Below, piece by piece: positions 40,234 through 50,300 of a stretch of 64,000 nucleotides of DNA. This stretch comes from Planctomycetaceae bacterium (GTDB taxonomy: Bacteria; Planctomycetota; Planctomycetia; Pirellulales; Pirellulaceae): NCBI GenBank assembly GCA_020638975.1, contig JACKHN010000028.1, forward strand, positions 1 to 64,000, written 5' to 3'. A program made the position numbers and the translations under genes. How positions within the stretch are numbered: the stretch's first letter is position 1; every line of letters starts with the position of its first letter. The notes beneath the pieces were generated by a model. That model was not told the origin of the DNA, ran no database searches, and was given only the letters and a program-made list of their open reading frames with translations.

Positions 40234-41700
40234 CTAGAACAGGAAGATGGCGTCAATTGCCAGCGTCAATTGGTTGTCGTCTTGGCGATCATTGAAGGGT
40301 CGAACACCCGTTACGCCGCCTGGCACGTTGGGGTTACTCTCGACATTAGAAAAGTCCCAACGTAATTCACTGCGAAGGATGACGTTGGAATGAGGCTTCC
40401 AGTTCAAGCCAGCGGTCAGCGCGTAGTAGTCTCCGCCGTTGAACACTGGTCCGCCCGGTTGATACTCGACCGGCACCGACACACGGCTGTTGCCTTGATC
40501 GCGGAACCATTCCAATCGCAAACCGGCTGACCACTGCTCGTTGTATTGATAGACGAGATACTGATTGATGCCCCACCACTGGCCCGCGTCGAAGCCGACT
40601 GTGTTCATGGCAACATCCAGTTGCACGACCGCGTTCTCTTGATAGCCGTAGTCTGACTGGAAGACGTAGTAAAGTGATGGAGTGAGATAATGCTTCAACA
40701 CCAAGCTGGCCCAATGTCGCGGATCGGACATTTGACCCGCGGCCGTCGTTATCCCGGTGAAGTCCTTGCCCGTGTGTCCCGTTAACGCCAGCGTAGTTCT
40801 GCCGTCAAGCGACTTCTTCATCAAACCAACGCGCAGTCCCCACTCGTCCAAATCGCTGGCGAACGAATCCCAGCCCGTTGTGGCAGCAACGCCCAAAGCC
40901 GCCGTTTCGCTCACCTTGCCCGTCCACATTGCGCCCGAGAACGTAAACGGCTCGCCATAGGTGTAGGTGTACGAATGCGAATAGAAAAAGTTATCGGGAG
41001 CCGCGAAGGTTTCATAACCTCCGAGTGCATAGAAGTGCCCGACGCGAAGCGAACTGCCGTACGGACCGAGCGGCGAGCCGATCTCGAAGTAGGCTTGCGG
41101 CAGCGCCAAGCCGTATTGAGCGCCGTCGCTGTTCCACTTAGCACTCCGGTCCTGATGCTCTTCCAAGCCAGGAACCGTGACGTACTTGCTGTCGCTGCCC
41201 AGCGTCACATCAACCCGACCACCCCAGTCCCATTGATCGGTGCGAACATCTTTGGCGGCGTAAAGATAGAACTGATTCAGTTGGTAGTCGTTGGCTCGAT
41301 TATTGAACAACACGGTGCCGTTACTGCGATCGCGAGGATCTTTGTAGTTCGCGGTCAGCCCTTGCTGTAACCATCCACCAACATGGAAGGCCGGATTGGA
41401 GAAGGTCGCTCGGTAGCGGTCGCTCTTGCCGTGACGCGTTTTGGCGTGGTGGGTTTGCAGCTCATAGTCGGACAGCAACCACAGGTCGGTGTCGTCCGAA
41501 ATAGGTGGCGGGATTTCTGCGCCGAGGCCCGGCCCGATCGCCGTTGAATTTGTATCGACCCAGGGTTCATTGAATCGTGGGTTGCTCGGTGGCTGTGCCT
41601 CTGCGCGGTGAATCTCACAGAACGAGCCCATCACGAAGGCAACGGTGACCGCGATATGCGCGCACCGCGTCCGTCCGACTGCGTCGGAGTCAACTGACAT
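40234..41700 (-). CDS. Outer-membrane porin, BBP2/OmpL-like
   Basis: A 488-residue protein with an N-terminal signal region ending near HRAEAQPP. From about residue 100 on, alternating hydrophobic and aromatic strands fit a beta-barrel (SNPAFHVGGWLQQGLTANY, YTYTYGEPFTFSGAMWTGK, GGDYYALTAGLNWKP). It ends in LAIDAIFLF, with a terminal Phe typical of BAM substrates. The ATG at 41700 is chosen over the frame open to 41859, because the signal peptide begins there and AGG precedes it. The OmpL-like porin-2 family is common in planctomycetes. It probably lets small solutes cross the outer membrane. Confidence 0.85.
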   Translation of the reverse strand: MSVDSDAVGRTRCAHIAVTVAFVMGSFCEIHRAEAQPPSNPRFNEPWVDTNSTAIGPGLGAEIPPPISDDTDLWLLSDYELQTHHAKTRHGKSDRYRATFSNPAFHVGGWLQQGLTANYKDPRDRSNGTVLFNNRANDYQLNQFYLYAAKDVRTDQWDWGGRVDVTLGSDSKYVTVPGLEEHQDRSAKWNSDGAQYGLALPQAYFEIGSPLGPYGSSLRVGHFYALGGYETFAAPDNFFYSHSYTYTYGEPFTFSGAMWTGKVSETAALGVAATTGWDSFASDLDEWGLRVGLMKKSLDGRTTLALTGHTGKDFTGITTAAGQMSDPRHWASLVLKHYLTPSLYYVFQSDYGYQENAVVQLDVAMNTVGFDAGQWWGINQYLVYQYNEQWSAGLRLEWFRDQGNSRVSVPVEYQPGGPVFNGGDYYALTAGLNWKPHSNVILRSELRWDFSNVESNPNVPGGVTGVRPFNDRQDDNQLTLAIDAIFLF

Positions 41701-41729
41701 AGGAACCTGCCTGCCCCGCCGACGCTCGG

Positions 41730-41763
41730 TCCATTGATGGCCTTGTGAAAAGAGGCCAATGGA
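41730..41763 (-). promoter_or_regulatory. Hairpin in the porin leader
   Basis: TCCATTGATGGCCT and AGGCCAATGGA pair (TCCATT with AATGGA, GGCCT with AGGCC) around a small loop, 30 bases before the porin ATG, so it would lie in the 5' untranslated region. It could affect translation of the porin. The rest of the 304 bases to 42005 shows nothing I can support. Confidence 0.35.
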
Positions 41764-42004
41764 ACGCCAAGAGGCTGCTTGAGAGAAGTTGCTTGGATTC
41801 GCCGGATAACTCCAACGGGGTGGGAGAGTACCGAAGACCCTTACGGGGGGCAATGCCAAACTTTAGGAAAACTTTAAGAAGTGTGCGTGTCAGAATGTAC
41901 TTGGACTTTGGATTGCACTTGAATGTCAACGGGAGATTTTTGGACTACTCGTTGACGTGCGAGCGATACTCGCATTCGGTTAGCTCTCACGGAGGTTCGC
42001 ATGG

Positions 42005-43031
42005 ATGCGAGATAGGTTCGTTTGGAACGGAAAGAAGATCGTCTTCGGTTGGCTCGGAATCGAAGCGAAGGTGCCATCGTTCGACTCGATTCGCATGTGG
42101 TCGTGTCACGTCGACATCGCACAATGGAAGCTGGTGGTTCGTGACGGCGAGGCTTGGATTTGGCTGGTCGGTCACTCGAACCAAATCGGTCATGAGAAAG
42201 TCTTGCAGATCATTGGGATTCGCGTGCAGGACTTGCCGCCGGTGGGGAAACATTGCCTCGCGACAAGAAGTTCGTGTTGGCCACGGTTCCCGGTACGAGT
42301 TGGACTCGTGACGATGTTCGTCGCGAATACAAGAATCTGGCTGAACGAATCGGCCCGCCCGCGTATCTCGTTACCGACGATGCAGTGGAACTGATCGAGA
42401 GTGCCAATGCGTTGGAAATCACAGACGAAACGCCGATGGTGCTGCGTAACATGAAGCACTACGCGCCAACGTGTTCGAGCAATTGATCAGCAAAGACGAA
42501 CGCTTTCAAGAGTATCTGCCAAAGCTTGGTCGGGCTCGTGGCAGGGTGCAGCAGACCGAACTGCGTCACTTCACTCCGCCGCCTCAGAAACCGAAAGCAT
42601 GCTTCATGAATCTCGGTCCGACGTTACGTTCGGGCCAGATGGTTTCGTATTATCTGGGCGATTGTCACTCGCAGTCGCGTCAAAGCATCACGACCGCCGG
42701 ATTGTGAAGTCAGTGCGACGATGTCCGCGAAGCTGCTGGCGTTTGTCGAGGAGTCCGAATCGAGGTTGCCGGCAGGCGAACGTGCTTGGCTATCGACGGA
42801 GAATCTGGAATCGTTGTTTGGTCAATACAAACGTTTGGAAGGCCCGCACAGCAATGGCTGATCGCCGCGTTGCCGATGCCGTTAACTCACTGGACGCCGG
42901 GCAAAGTTCTCCAGAGCCTCACCGCCGTCCCCGTCAAAGCCATGAAGCACTGGGTCGATGAAAACCTCGGAACCACCCTGACTGCCAAACGAGCCACCAC
43001 CTACAAAGAGTTCGCCAAAAGCTTCGGATAG
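42005..43031 (+). pseudogene. Decayed DDE-type transposase, several frameshifts
   Basis: Fragments in different frames join into one transposase-like protein: 42005-~42260 (RDRFVWNGKKIVFGWLG), ~42250-42486 (KKFVLATVPGTSWTRDDVRR, then YLVTDDAVELIESA), 42471-~42707 (ERFQEYLPKLGRARGRVQQ, then LGPTLRSGQMVSYYLG), 42721-42861 (LSTENLESLFGQYKRLEGPH) and ~42840-43031 (WLIAALPMPLTHWTP, then ENLGTTLTAKRATTYKEFAK). At least four frameshifts are needed. The ESLFGQYKRLE and NLGTTLTAKR stretches are of a type I associate with transposases. No terminal inverted repeats were found, so the element's limits and family are unclear. It is certainly inactive. Confidence 0.72.
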
Positions 43032-43057
43032 GTGAAAGCATTTTCATCAGGCCAGCG

Positions 43058-43393
43058 CTACGGTGTCCAGGTGATCCGACCATCACGGTAACGGCTAGCA
43101 TGGCTGGCCGCCCACTTCTTGTTGTATGAAACGTACGATGAACCGTATTGCCACCACTTATGCACATGATCTTCGGCGACTGCGAGTGATACGTCTAGCT
43201 CTGTAGCCTCGAATGATACTTGCCACCAGCGATAGTCACGAACAATTAGGCGGCAGTTTCCGCAGAGATGGCACGACTCGCGACGTGTCTCGCGATGGTG
43301 TGGCGTCGGTGGCACAATCGCGACGAGAACTGCCAGAACGATTGTGATGAGGAGCCATTCGGTCTTGGATAGGGCGGATAGTGTACGTTTCAT
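43058..43393 (-). CDS. Small membrane-anchored hypothetical protein
   Basis: A 111-residue protein with one N-terminal membrane segment (residues ~12-31, EWLLITIVLAVLVAIVPP) followed by CHLCGNC, which has three Cys and could bind a metal. The rest is aromatic and charged. It begins at an ATG at 43393 and is next to the transposase relic. No known family recognised. Confidence 0.55.
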   Translation of the reverse strand: MKRTLSALSKTEWLLITIVLAVLVAIVPPTPHHRETRRESCHLCGNCRLIVRDYRWWQVSFEATELDVSLAVAEDHVHKWWQYGSSYVSYNKKWAASHASRYRDGRITWTP

Positions 43394-43479
43394 GCGCTAC
43401 CCTGTCGCAAGGAACGGTCAAGCTGGAAACTCTAACGATGGGGCGATTATCGACTCGGGATGGCCATCTCGCAACCTGT

Positions 43480-43815
43480 TTACTCGGTGGGCGCGTGCCC
43501 AAAAACTTTGAGCCCCACGATTCCAGCCGCGATCAGGCCAACACAAACGAATCGAGCTGCGGTGGCTGGCTCGGAGAAGAACAGCAGGCCGACGATGAAT
43601 GTGCCGACGGCACCGATGCCGGTCCAGACGGCATAGGCCGTTCCCATGGGAAGGGTTCGTTGAGCAACCAGCAACAAGCCACCGCTAATTACCATGCAGG
43701 CGATCGACATTATCAAGGGCAGTGGGCGGACGCCCTGTTCCGTCCAGCCGAGCTTCAAGCCGAGTGGCCAGCCGATCTCGAACACTCCAGCGACGACGAG
43801 ATAGATCCATGCCAT
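43480..43815 (-). CDS. SMR-family transporter, SugE/Gdx-like
   Basis: A 111-residue protein with four membrane helices and the opening MAWIYLVVAGVFEIGWPLGLK, with the conserved membrane Glu13 in helix 1. GTAYAVWTGIGAVGT is the conserved helix 3 stretch. The W-P-x-G-L-K motif points to the guanidinium-exporter (Gdx/SugE) branch rather than EmrE. The ATG at 43815 is preferred over the longer frame to 43953, which would cover the upstream hairpin. Guanidinium export is inferred from the family. Confidence 0.87.
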   Translation of the reverse strand: MAWIYLVVAGVFEIGWPLGLKLGWTEQGVRPLPLIMSIACMVISGGLLLVAQRTLPMGTAYAVWTGIGAVGTFIVGLLFFSEPATAARFVCVGLIAAGIVGLKVFGHAPTE

Positions 43816-43876
43816 TCTGTTACCTCCAACGCCAAGAGTTGCAACCTTTGCGTGAGTAATTTGTCGGAGTAAGAGA

Positions 43877-43927
43877 GTCGTGTGGTGATTTGCTGGGGGC
43901 TCGAACACTCGACCCCAGCCACACAAC
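43877..43927 (-). promoter_or_regulatory. Structured RNA-like hairpin upstream of the SMR transporter gene
   Basis: On the minus strand GTTGTGTGG pairs with CCACACGAC, and inside it GCTGGGG pairs with CCCCAGC over a short loop. It lies 61 bases upstream of the SMR ATG and 25 bases past the AlaC-like aminotransferase stop. It may be a terminator of that gene or a leader structure. It does not match the guanidine riboswitch classes I know, so it is called only as a structured region. Confidence 0.45.
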
Positions 43928-43952
43928 CTTAATACCAAAGAGCGACGAAGCA

Positions 43953-45203
43953 CTACGCAGTTTTCGATTCACGATCGAGGCAACGACCGATGTGGCGGAC
44001 CGCTTGGCGAAGTCGATTTTCGTTTTCGACCAGCGACATCCGCAGGTAGCCTTCACCGGCAGGCCCAAAGCCGCTGCCGGGACTCACGGCGACATCGCCC
44101 TTTTCCAGCAACATCATCGCAAAATCCATCGTATTCATTCGCTTGGCCCAGACTTCCGGAACCTTAGCCCACACGAACATGCCGGCGCGTGGAGGCTGGG
44201 CGTCCCAACCAATCCGACGCAAGCCTTCCACCAACACATCGCGACGTCCTTGATAGATCATCGATTGTGCTTCGACGGCGGCTTCGGTGTCGCGCAACGC
44301 GACGATGGCGGCGATCTGAATCGCCTGAAACATGCCGTAGTCGTAATAGCCCTTGATCACACCCAAGGCTCGAATCATCTCGGCATTGCCGCTGCAAAAG
44401 CCGACACGCCAACCGGCCATGTTGTAGCCCTTGCTCATCGTCGTGAACTCGACACCAACGTCGATCGCGCCGGGAGCGCTGAGGAAACTGGGCGGCAGGT
44501 ATCCGTCGAATGCGACGTCCGCATAGGCAAAGTCACTGATCACCATGAAGCCAAACTTCTTCGCCAGCTTGACGACGTCGACATAGAACTCCGGCTCGAT
44601 CGTGACCGAAGAAGGATTGTGCGGATAGTTGATGATCAGCAGCTTCGGCTTGGGATACAAGTGTTGACAGGTATAAGCGATGTTGGAAAGGAACTTCTCG
44701 CTGTCCGCAACTTCCAACGCGATGACGTTGCCAGCCGCCAAGGCGACGGCGTACATGTGGACGGGGAAATAAGGTGATGGGACGATGGCGGTATCGCCGG
44801 GTCCCATCAGCGCGAGGCACATGTGGCTGAAGCCTTCCTTCGACCCCAGGCAGGTGATGACCTCTTTATCCGGGTCGAGCCGCACGCCATATTTCTTCAG
44901 GTACTTGCTGGCAATCTCGCGACGCAGGTTCGGAATGCCGTTCGACTTGCTATAGCCGTGGTTATTCGGATCGCGAGCCGCCTCGGTCAACTTGTCGATT
45001 ACCAATGGATCGGGCGGATCGGACGGATTGCCCATCCCCAGATCGATCACATCGCTGCCGGCCCGACGCTTTTCGTACAGCATCGCGTTGATGCGGCCAA
45101 AGAGGTAAGGCGGCAACCGCAGCACGCGCGAGGCCAGCTGGATCTGGAACTGTTCGGAAGCCTCTTCCGGTTCGGGTGAAGCGGGCACATCGTATTCGGA
45201 CAT
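43953..45203 (-). CDS. PLP aminotransferase, AlaC-like
   Basis: A 416-residue fold-type I aminotransferase. It has DLGMGNPSDPPDP, GYSKSNGIPNLRREIA, NYPHNPSSVTIEPEF and the PLP-lysine motif SKGYNMAGWRVGFC (Lys near residue 255), with substrate-binding Arg in YLRMSLVENENRLRQ. These match the glutamate-pyruvate (AlaC) branch. The ATG at 45203 is chosen over 45239. It probably makes alanine from pyruvate and glutamate; a related amino acid cannot be excluded. It is followed by the SMR gene and preceded by the RNase HII-like gene. Confidence 0.85.
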   Translation of the reverse strand: MSEYDVPASPEPEEASEQFQIQLASRVLRLPPYLFGRINAMLYEKRRAGSDVIDLGMGNPSDPPDPLVIDKLTEAARDPNNHGYSKSNGIPNLRREIASKYLKKYGVRLDPDKEVITCLGSKEGFSHMCLALMGPGDTAIVPSPYFPVHMYAVALAAGNVIALEVADSEKFLSNIAYTCQHLYPKPKLLIINYPHNPSSVTIEPEFYVDVVKLAKKFGFMVISDFAYADVAFDGYLPPSFLSAPGAIDVGVEFTTMSKGYNMAGWRVGFCSGNAEMIRALGVIKGYYDYGMFQAIQIAAIVALRDTEAAVEAQSMIYQGRRDVLVEGLRRIGWDAQPPRAGMFVWAKVPEVWAKRMNTMDFAMMLLEKGDVAVSPGSGFGPAGEGYLRMSLVENENRLRQAVRHIGRCLDRESKTA

Positions 45204-45301
45204 GGGAGGAAAGCTCGCGTCGGGCAAGGTTTGGTACAAAACTCAACAATACCCGCAAACCGGGAAAGAGGAAATGGCGAGCAAACGAGCACCCAGACAG
45301 G

Positions 45302-46258
45302 TCACCGAGATCGCCACAAGAGGTCATCATCAATGCCAAGCGCTTGCCGGACGGTTTCGATATCACTCTTGAATCGTTTGGCATCGACTGGATAGCCCGC
45401 AGTGGGCTTGAGATCGGGTAAATGTTGCTGCCAGAAGGCATTGAAAGCCTTCATAGCAAGTTCGCGCAGGTACTTTGACGTCATCGAGGCGAGTGCCGCA
45501 GGCAGAAAGCTTTCGCCCTTGGCGACAAAGCGGATCTCGATCTGACGACTGGGAGTAGTCCAGCGGTAAATGCTGGCTTCGCGACTCTCGCGGATGATCT
45601 TCACTTGCTCGTCTGGAAAGACGGTCTGAAGTACGGCCAGATATCGGTTCCGACCGCCGTGTTTGTCGCATTGAATCAACGCGTTGGAGTCGTCATGTTG
45701 TTCGAGTGCTTCTCGAACGAGTCCGAGGGTCGCCAATGACAAGACCGAGCCCTTCGAGTCGTAACGGCGGACCAGTTCATTGAACCTTGCAGGGAAGAGC
45801 GCTGTCGAGCGTACTCGTTCGAGAGACACGTTCGCGGCTTTCAATCCCTCGGCAAATAGCGAGCGATCGGACGCTCTTCGTTCGTCATCCAGATCGATTG
45901 GCACAGGAACGTCGTAGTCGCGATACCAGGGGGCTCGTAGCAATTGTTCCTCGTCGTCCGGTGAAAGAACGCGCCAAACCTCTCGCCAGGTTCGAATGTT
46001 CTCGCCACGGCAGCCGAGCGCCGCGAATAACCCTCGTTCCAAGTTCAGCAACCCGCCACCCGGTTTGTAGAGTTGTTTGGAGTCGGCGATCGGGATGTGA
46101 CTGACGCTCGATGCCTCCTTACGCACGACATGACGGAGCAACTCGTACAGATCAACGTCTGGTTGATCGATCGGAATCCGCCAGGCAGTCGCCGAGATCA
46201 GCAGCGGTCCCAAATTGGGGCCGTAACCCGCTTCGTCAGTTCCGAGGAGTAGTGTCAC
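45302..46258 (-). CDS. RNase HII-like protein with a large insertion
   Basis: A 318-residue protein with a GTG start. The N-terminus GTDEAGYGPNLGPLL mirrors the RNase HII catalytic DEAGRGP, with Asp8 and Glu9. DSKQLYKPG (59-67) and CDKHGGRNRY (with Asp198) match other RNase HII positions, and ASMTSKYLRE resembles the ASxxAKVTRD stretch. Bacterial RNase HII is about 200 residues; this protein is much longer, with about 100 extra residues between positions 75 and 190. It could remove ribonucleotides from DNA or have another nuclease role. No canonical rnhB is in the window. Confidence 0.65.
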   Translation of the reverse strand: MTLLLGTDEAGYGPNLGPLLISATAWRIPIDQPDVDLYELLRHVVRKEASSVSHIPIADSKQLYKPGGGLLNLERGLFAALGCRGENIRTWREVWRVLSPDDEEQLLRAPWYRDYDVPVPIDLDDERRASDRSLFAEGLKAANVSLERVRSTALFPARFNELVRRYDSKGSVLSLATLGLVREALEQHDDSNALIQCDKHGGRNRYLAVLQTVFPDEQVKIIRESREASIYRWTTPSRQIEIRFVAKGESFLPAALASMTSKYLRELAMKAFNAFWQQHLPDLKPTAGYPVDAKRFKSDIETVRQALGIDDDLLWRSR

Positions 46259-46405
46259 GTGGAGAGTGCTTCCAGCTAGTTTCCGGAGGAGTGAAACAAG
46301 ACGATACCAGATTTGCGTCTACGTTGGCGTTTCCGGGCGGACGAGGCAGGCTGGAAAGTCTGACGTACCCTTTGCGCTTGCTGGACATTCGTTTTCCTAA
46401 CGTTG

Positions 46406-47335
46406 ATGATACTGCCTATGAACTTCAGCGTCGTCTCTCGAATCACAGCCCGCGTCATGATTATTCTGCTTCTAGCAGGATCGATCTGGGCTGGGCTGTT
46501 TACGAAAGGGCTTAGCTCTCGCATCAGTTACGAGTGGCTGCACACTTTCTGTCTCACGCAGACGATCTTGCTCGCGGCTTGTGCAATCTACGGGCCGGGA
46601 ACACTGGTCGCGAGGAAACCGATCGTCGTTGCGTGGGCGTTGGCCGTCGGATTTGCGCTCGCGATGCTCAATCTGATTTCGTTGCCAGGACGATCTTCTC
46701 TCTTTGCCGGTGCTATCCTCACGATCACAGGAACGCTTCCGTCAGTGATTCTATTCGCGATACATCGCTGGCGAACGAAGGTCTCTCTCGTGGTCAGCAA
46801 CTCCTTACGTGGTGACCGATCGCGCTCGCAACAACAACTTAGCCTGCAAATGCTGTTGCTCGTGACAGCGGCGTTTGCTCTGGCGGGAATGGTGGCTCGC
46901 GAGGCAGTTAATGCACCGACTGATCCCTTCGGAGGCGAACAAGATTTTCTAGTCATGCACGCCTGGCTGGGCTTCTTTCCCTGCCTCGCCGCCGCTCCAG
47001 CGTTGCTCGTCGTCTTTCGACCCTCCTGGAAGATCTTACTCGTGGGCTGCTTCTTTGTTTTGGTATCGCTGGGCGAGCCAATCCTGTTCGCGCTCGTCGC
47101 TCGTTACATTTTCATTGATCAAAACATGGTCGCTGTCGAGTTGACCGGAGAGGCTCTCCAGACGGCTTGGATGGAAGCGACCATGTTCAACGGTCAAGCA
47201 CTTGTTGCGACCGTGATCTATGCATTGCTCGCGCGTGCCGCCGGACTTCGAATGGTCATTCGTGATCAGTCGAACGACAAGAACCCGAACCCCTCCGGAC
47301 AACCTGTGACCGAAGCAGGTTGTGTCCAGGATTGA
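46406..47335 (+). CDS. Polytopic membrane protein of unknown function
   Basis: About 309 residues with at least eight hydrophobic segments, for example IILLLAGSIWAGL, FCLTQTILLAACAIYGPG, VVAWALAVGFALAMLNL and LLVGCFFVLVSLGEPILF. A charged loop around residues 125-150 separates two halves. Start codons are possible at 46406 and 46418. The last 70 bases overlap the end of the convergent YCF48-type gene, where this protein has only a low-complexity tail (NDKNPNPSGQPVT). No family recognised. Confidence 0.7.
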   Translation: MILPMNFSVVSRITARVMIILLLAGSIWAGLFTKGLSSRISYEWLHTFCLTQTILLAACAIYGPGTLVARKPIVVAWALAVGFALAMLNLISLPGRSSLFAGAILTITGTLPSVILFAIHRWRTKVSLVVSNSLRGDRSRSQQQLSLQMLLLVTAAFALAGMVAREAVNAPTDPFGGEQDFLVMHAWLGFFPCLAAAPALLVVFRPSWKILLVGCFFVLVSLGEPILFALVARYIFIDQNMVAVELTGEALQTAWMEATMFNGQALVATVIYALLARAAGLRMVIRDQSNDKNPNPSGQPVTEAGCVQD

Positions 47336-50300
47336 AAGCCCACGGCGGGAACGATGCGTTGCATGCCACAGCCCCAGACATCGCCTGTGTTGATTTGATC
47401 GTGAGCCAAATCGGCCAACGGTACCGCAGCCTCGATGCTCCACGTGTGGTCGGTTGCCTCTGCGGCAACGAACCACTCTGGATTCCAACGAACGTCACCC
47501 CAAGCTGATTCGCCCGTCCAACCACGATGATCGACGACGAGCTTGATGTAGCTGGTGTAATCGCGGTTGGTGTCAAGCAGCAACTCGACTCGATCCTGTG
47601 ACGAGAGATCAGGATCGCGACCGCGGATGGCCTCGGTTGCAGTGTAGGCGACGCCGTTGATCTTGCGGCATTGAATACCTAGGTAGAGATACTCGTCGTC
47701 GCGAGCCAACTTGATGGTCGCGGGCCAGTCGGCATCGTCGCCGAGTTGACTCTTGAGTTCGGCTGAAACTGTGGTCGCCCAGAACTCTTCGTCAAACTTA
47801 CCATCGAGAAACGGCCTTTCAACGATTTTCGGGCATGCCAGAACTGGCTTAGGAGGTTGTCCGTGTTGCGAGGCGAGCCACAACTCGCCATGAGCGGCTT
47901 GACGCGACGCATTGAACGGTTGGCTTCCCGCAACTTGCTGATACAGCCGGTTCGCTCCGTTGAGGTTACCCTGCTTTCGATAAGCCGCCGCGACCGCGAA
48001 GCGAAGTCGGGGTTCTGCAAACAGCGCCGGGCGGAGGTGCTGGACACTTTCCGCTTGAAACAAGAGGCGTTCCAGTGGATTCGATACGTCGCTCGGGGCG
48101 TCGAAGCCCGCTTGCGCGGCGCGTGAATCGTAGCGGGTGACTTGCAGTTGGCGGTCCACGTCGGGAGGCAGCGCCGCGTTGAAGGCGCTGGCCGCCGACG
48201 CTTGTTGAACCAGATGGCTATCGACGGCAGGCTGCTTGCCGAAGGCGTTACCAGCCTCCTCGCTGCCAAGATACTCGACGCACCACACGAGGGCGGCTTC
48301 GGACAACGGGTGCGAGGGGAACTTGCGAAGCAAATGCTGCAAGGATTCACATGCCAGTTCGTATCGCCCGATCTCACGGTAGTGCTGCGCCAATTGATAC
48401 AAAATGTCGCCACCGGCCTGTGGGCTGAGGTCGCGAACCAACTCATCCGCCTGAGCGGACCAAGCGGCAAGATCCTTCGAGTCAGCCGTGGCTCGTGTTA
48501 GCAGCGAATCGACGACCCGTTGCTTCTGAGTCGTCTGCCTGAGTTCTGCGAGGCTGGTTGCTTGTGGGTGACCCTCGGAGCGTCGCGCGTCGCTGCCGTA
48601 CGCGATCGCAACGCCCGAGAACAGGTCGCGGTTCGCGATCGCGGGCGGTACCTTGCTCGATAATACTTCGATCCCTCGGCGACGGGGAATCGGCGACCAT
48701 TGATCACGGAGCAACGAGTAGCTTTGCGAAGCGTGTTCGTGGATCGATCGACCGAGCCGCGTTGCAAGTTGCGTCGAGTCGATGGCCATCGTTCCAGAAC
48801 CTTCACCATCCGCGATCGAACAGACCTTTTTCACTTGCCAAGGTGCGAGGCCGAGGACATGGACTTGATTCGGGTAGGCTGAATTGTCGGCTGCTTGTTC
48901 GGTCGCGCGCAAGATTGCTTGGCTAACGAGCTGCGTGAGCGAGTCGGGTCGGCGCGGGTCAGCCGCGCGTGTGACAACCACGTCAGGTCGCCATTGGCGG
49001 ATGCGTAGGACCAAGTACTCTTCTAGCAGCTTGTTGCCGTCGGTACCGTTAGCAAGGCTCCAACCGTGAAGGATCGAAGCCGTGGTCATCTTCAAACCCG
49101 ATTGCCGTAATGGAAACCGCCACGTCGCATTCGCATACGATCCGCTCGCTGCAACGACTCCCGCCGCCAGCCGTTGTTCGTCACTTGCCGTCTTCCCCGA
49201 AGACATCTCCACGTCGCGACGTGCCAACGACTCGACGACGCCGATATATCCTTCATCGCCGCAGTACCGCGCCAAGACTTCGAGCGGAACATCGGATGAC
49301 TCGGCGAACAAGCCCAGCATGGCTGCTCGCGTTCCGCCACCATGTTGCGGAGCCCACGTTTCTCCACCGTCCTTCGTCGCGAGAATCATTCCCAACGCAC
49401 CGACGGCCCAACCGCGTCGTGCATCCTTGAATGTCATGGCGTGAATCGGCAACGATTGGCCGGTGTGCAGCAGTTGCCAGGTTCGACCGTGATCCGCGCT
49501 TCGCAGGATGCAACTGCCTGGATTGCCGACGAGCCAACGGAAGTTACCGCTCGACGCAGCTGCTCGAAAGTCGACCTTGTCGATGACGTCGGGCGAGAGT
49601 GGAAGTTCCGGCGCTTGCCAAGTTCTCGCCGCGTCTTCAGTCACCAGCAACAAGCCGCCGTCACCGGCGAGTTGGATGTGAGACGGACCAGTCGCTTGCA
49701 CTGTGTGCAGATGGCGGAGGCCGGTGTTCGGTTTCATGAGCGGTTGGAGCGAAGTTTGTCCGACGCCGACGACTGCTCCATTGCGTCCCACCACGACGCC
49801 GCGATTCGCGTCGACGAAGTGTGCCGCGAGCCACTCGTTCTGGTGATCGGTCGCGAACGAAGACCAACTTCGTCCACCATCCTCCGATCGAAAGATGCCG
49901 GCTGGATACATGGCCGAAGGTGTACCGACGGCCCAACCATGTCGCTTGTCGAAGAATCGAACTCGCATCAGCTTAGGTAATGTTTCAGATGGCACTTGCG
50001 TCCAGCGGCGTCCTCCATTCTCCGTTCGCAGGATAACGCCACTGGTCCGGTGGCTATACGGTTGTGTCCAGCCACCCACGATCCAGCCGTTCTGGTCGTC
50101 AACGAAATGAATTGATTGCAACGAGCAGTTGACCGGCGAATCTGCCAACCGCCAGCGTCGCCCTCCATCCTCGGTCATCCAGATCACGCCGCGATCACCA
50201 ACAGCCCAACCACGATTGGTATCGAGGAAGAAGACGTCGTGCAACGCCGCGTCGGCCAGCATTTCCGGGGGCGTGCTAGCTGGCTGGGCAGCGAGTTCCT

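Noticed and set aside
41730..42004. A protein-coding frame upstream of the porin running into the transposase relic
   Set aside because: It is open on the plus strand but has no family-like sequence and overlaps the porin leader hairpin. It appears to be chance.
43877..43927. Possible tRNA 3' half (GTGTTCGAGCCCC looks like a T-loop)
   Set aside because: The bases flanking the TTCGAGC loop do not pair as a T-stem, and no anticodon or D arm can be built upstream.
43816..43952. Guanidine riboswitch before the Gdx/SugE-like gene
   Set aside because: None of the class I, II or III sequence signatures I know can be seen. Only an unassigned hairpin is reported.
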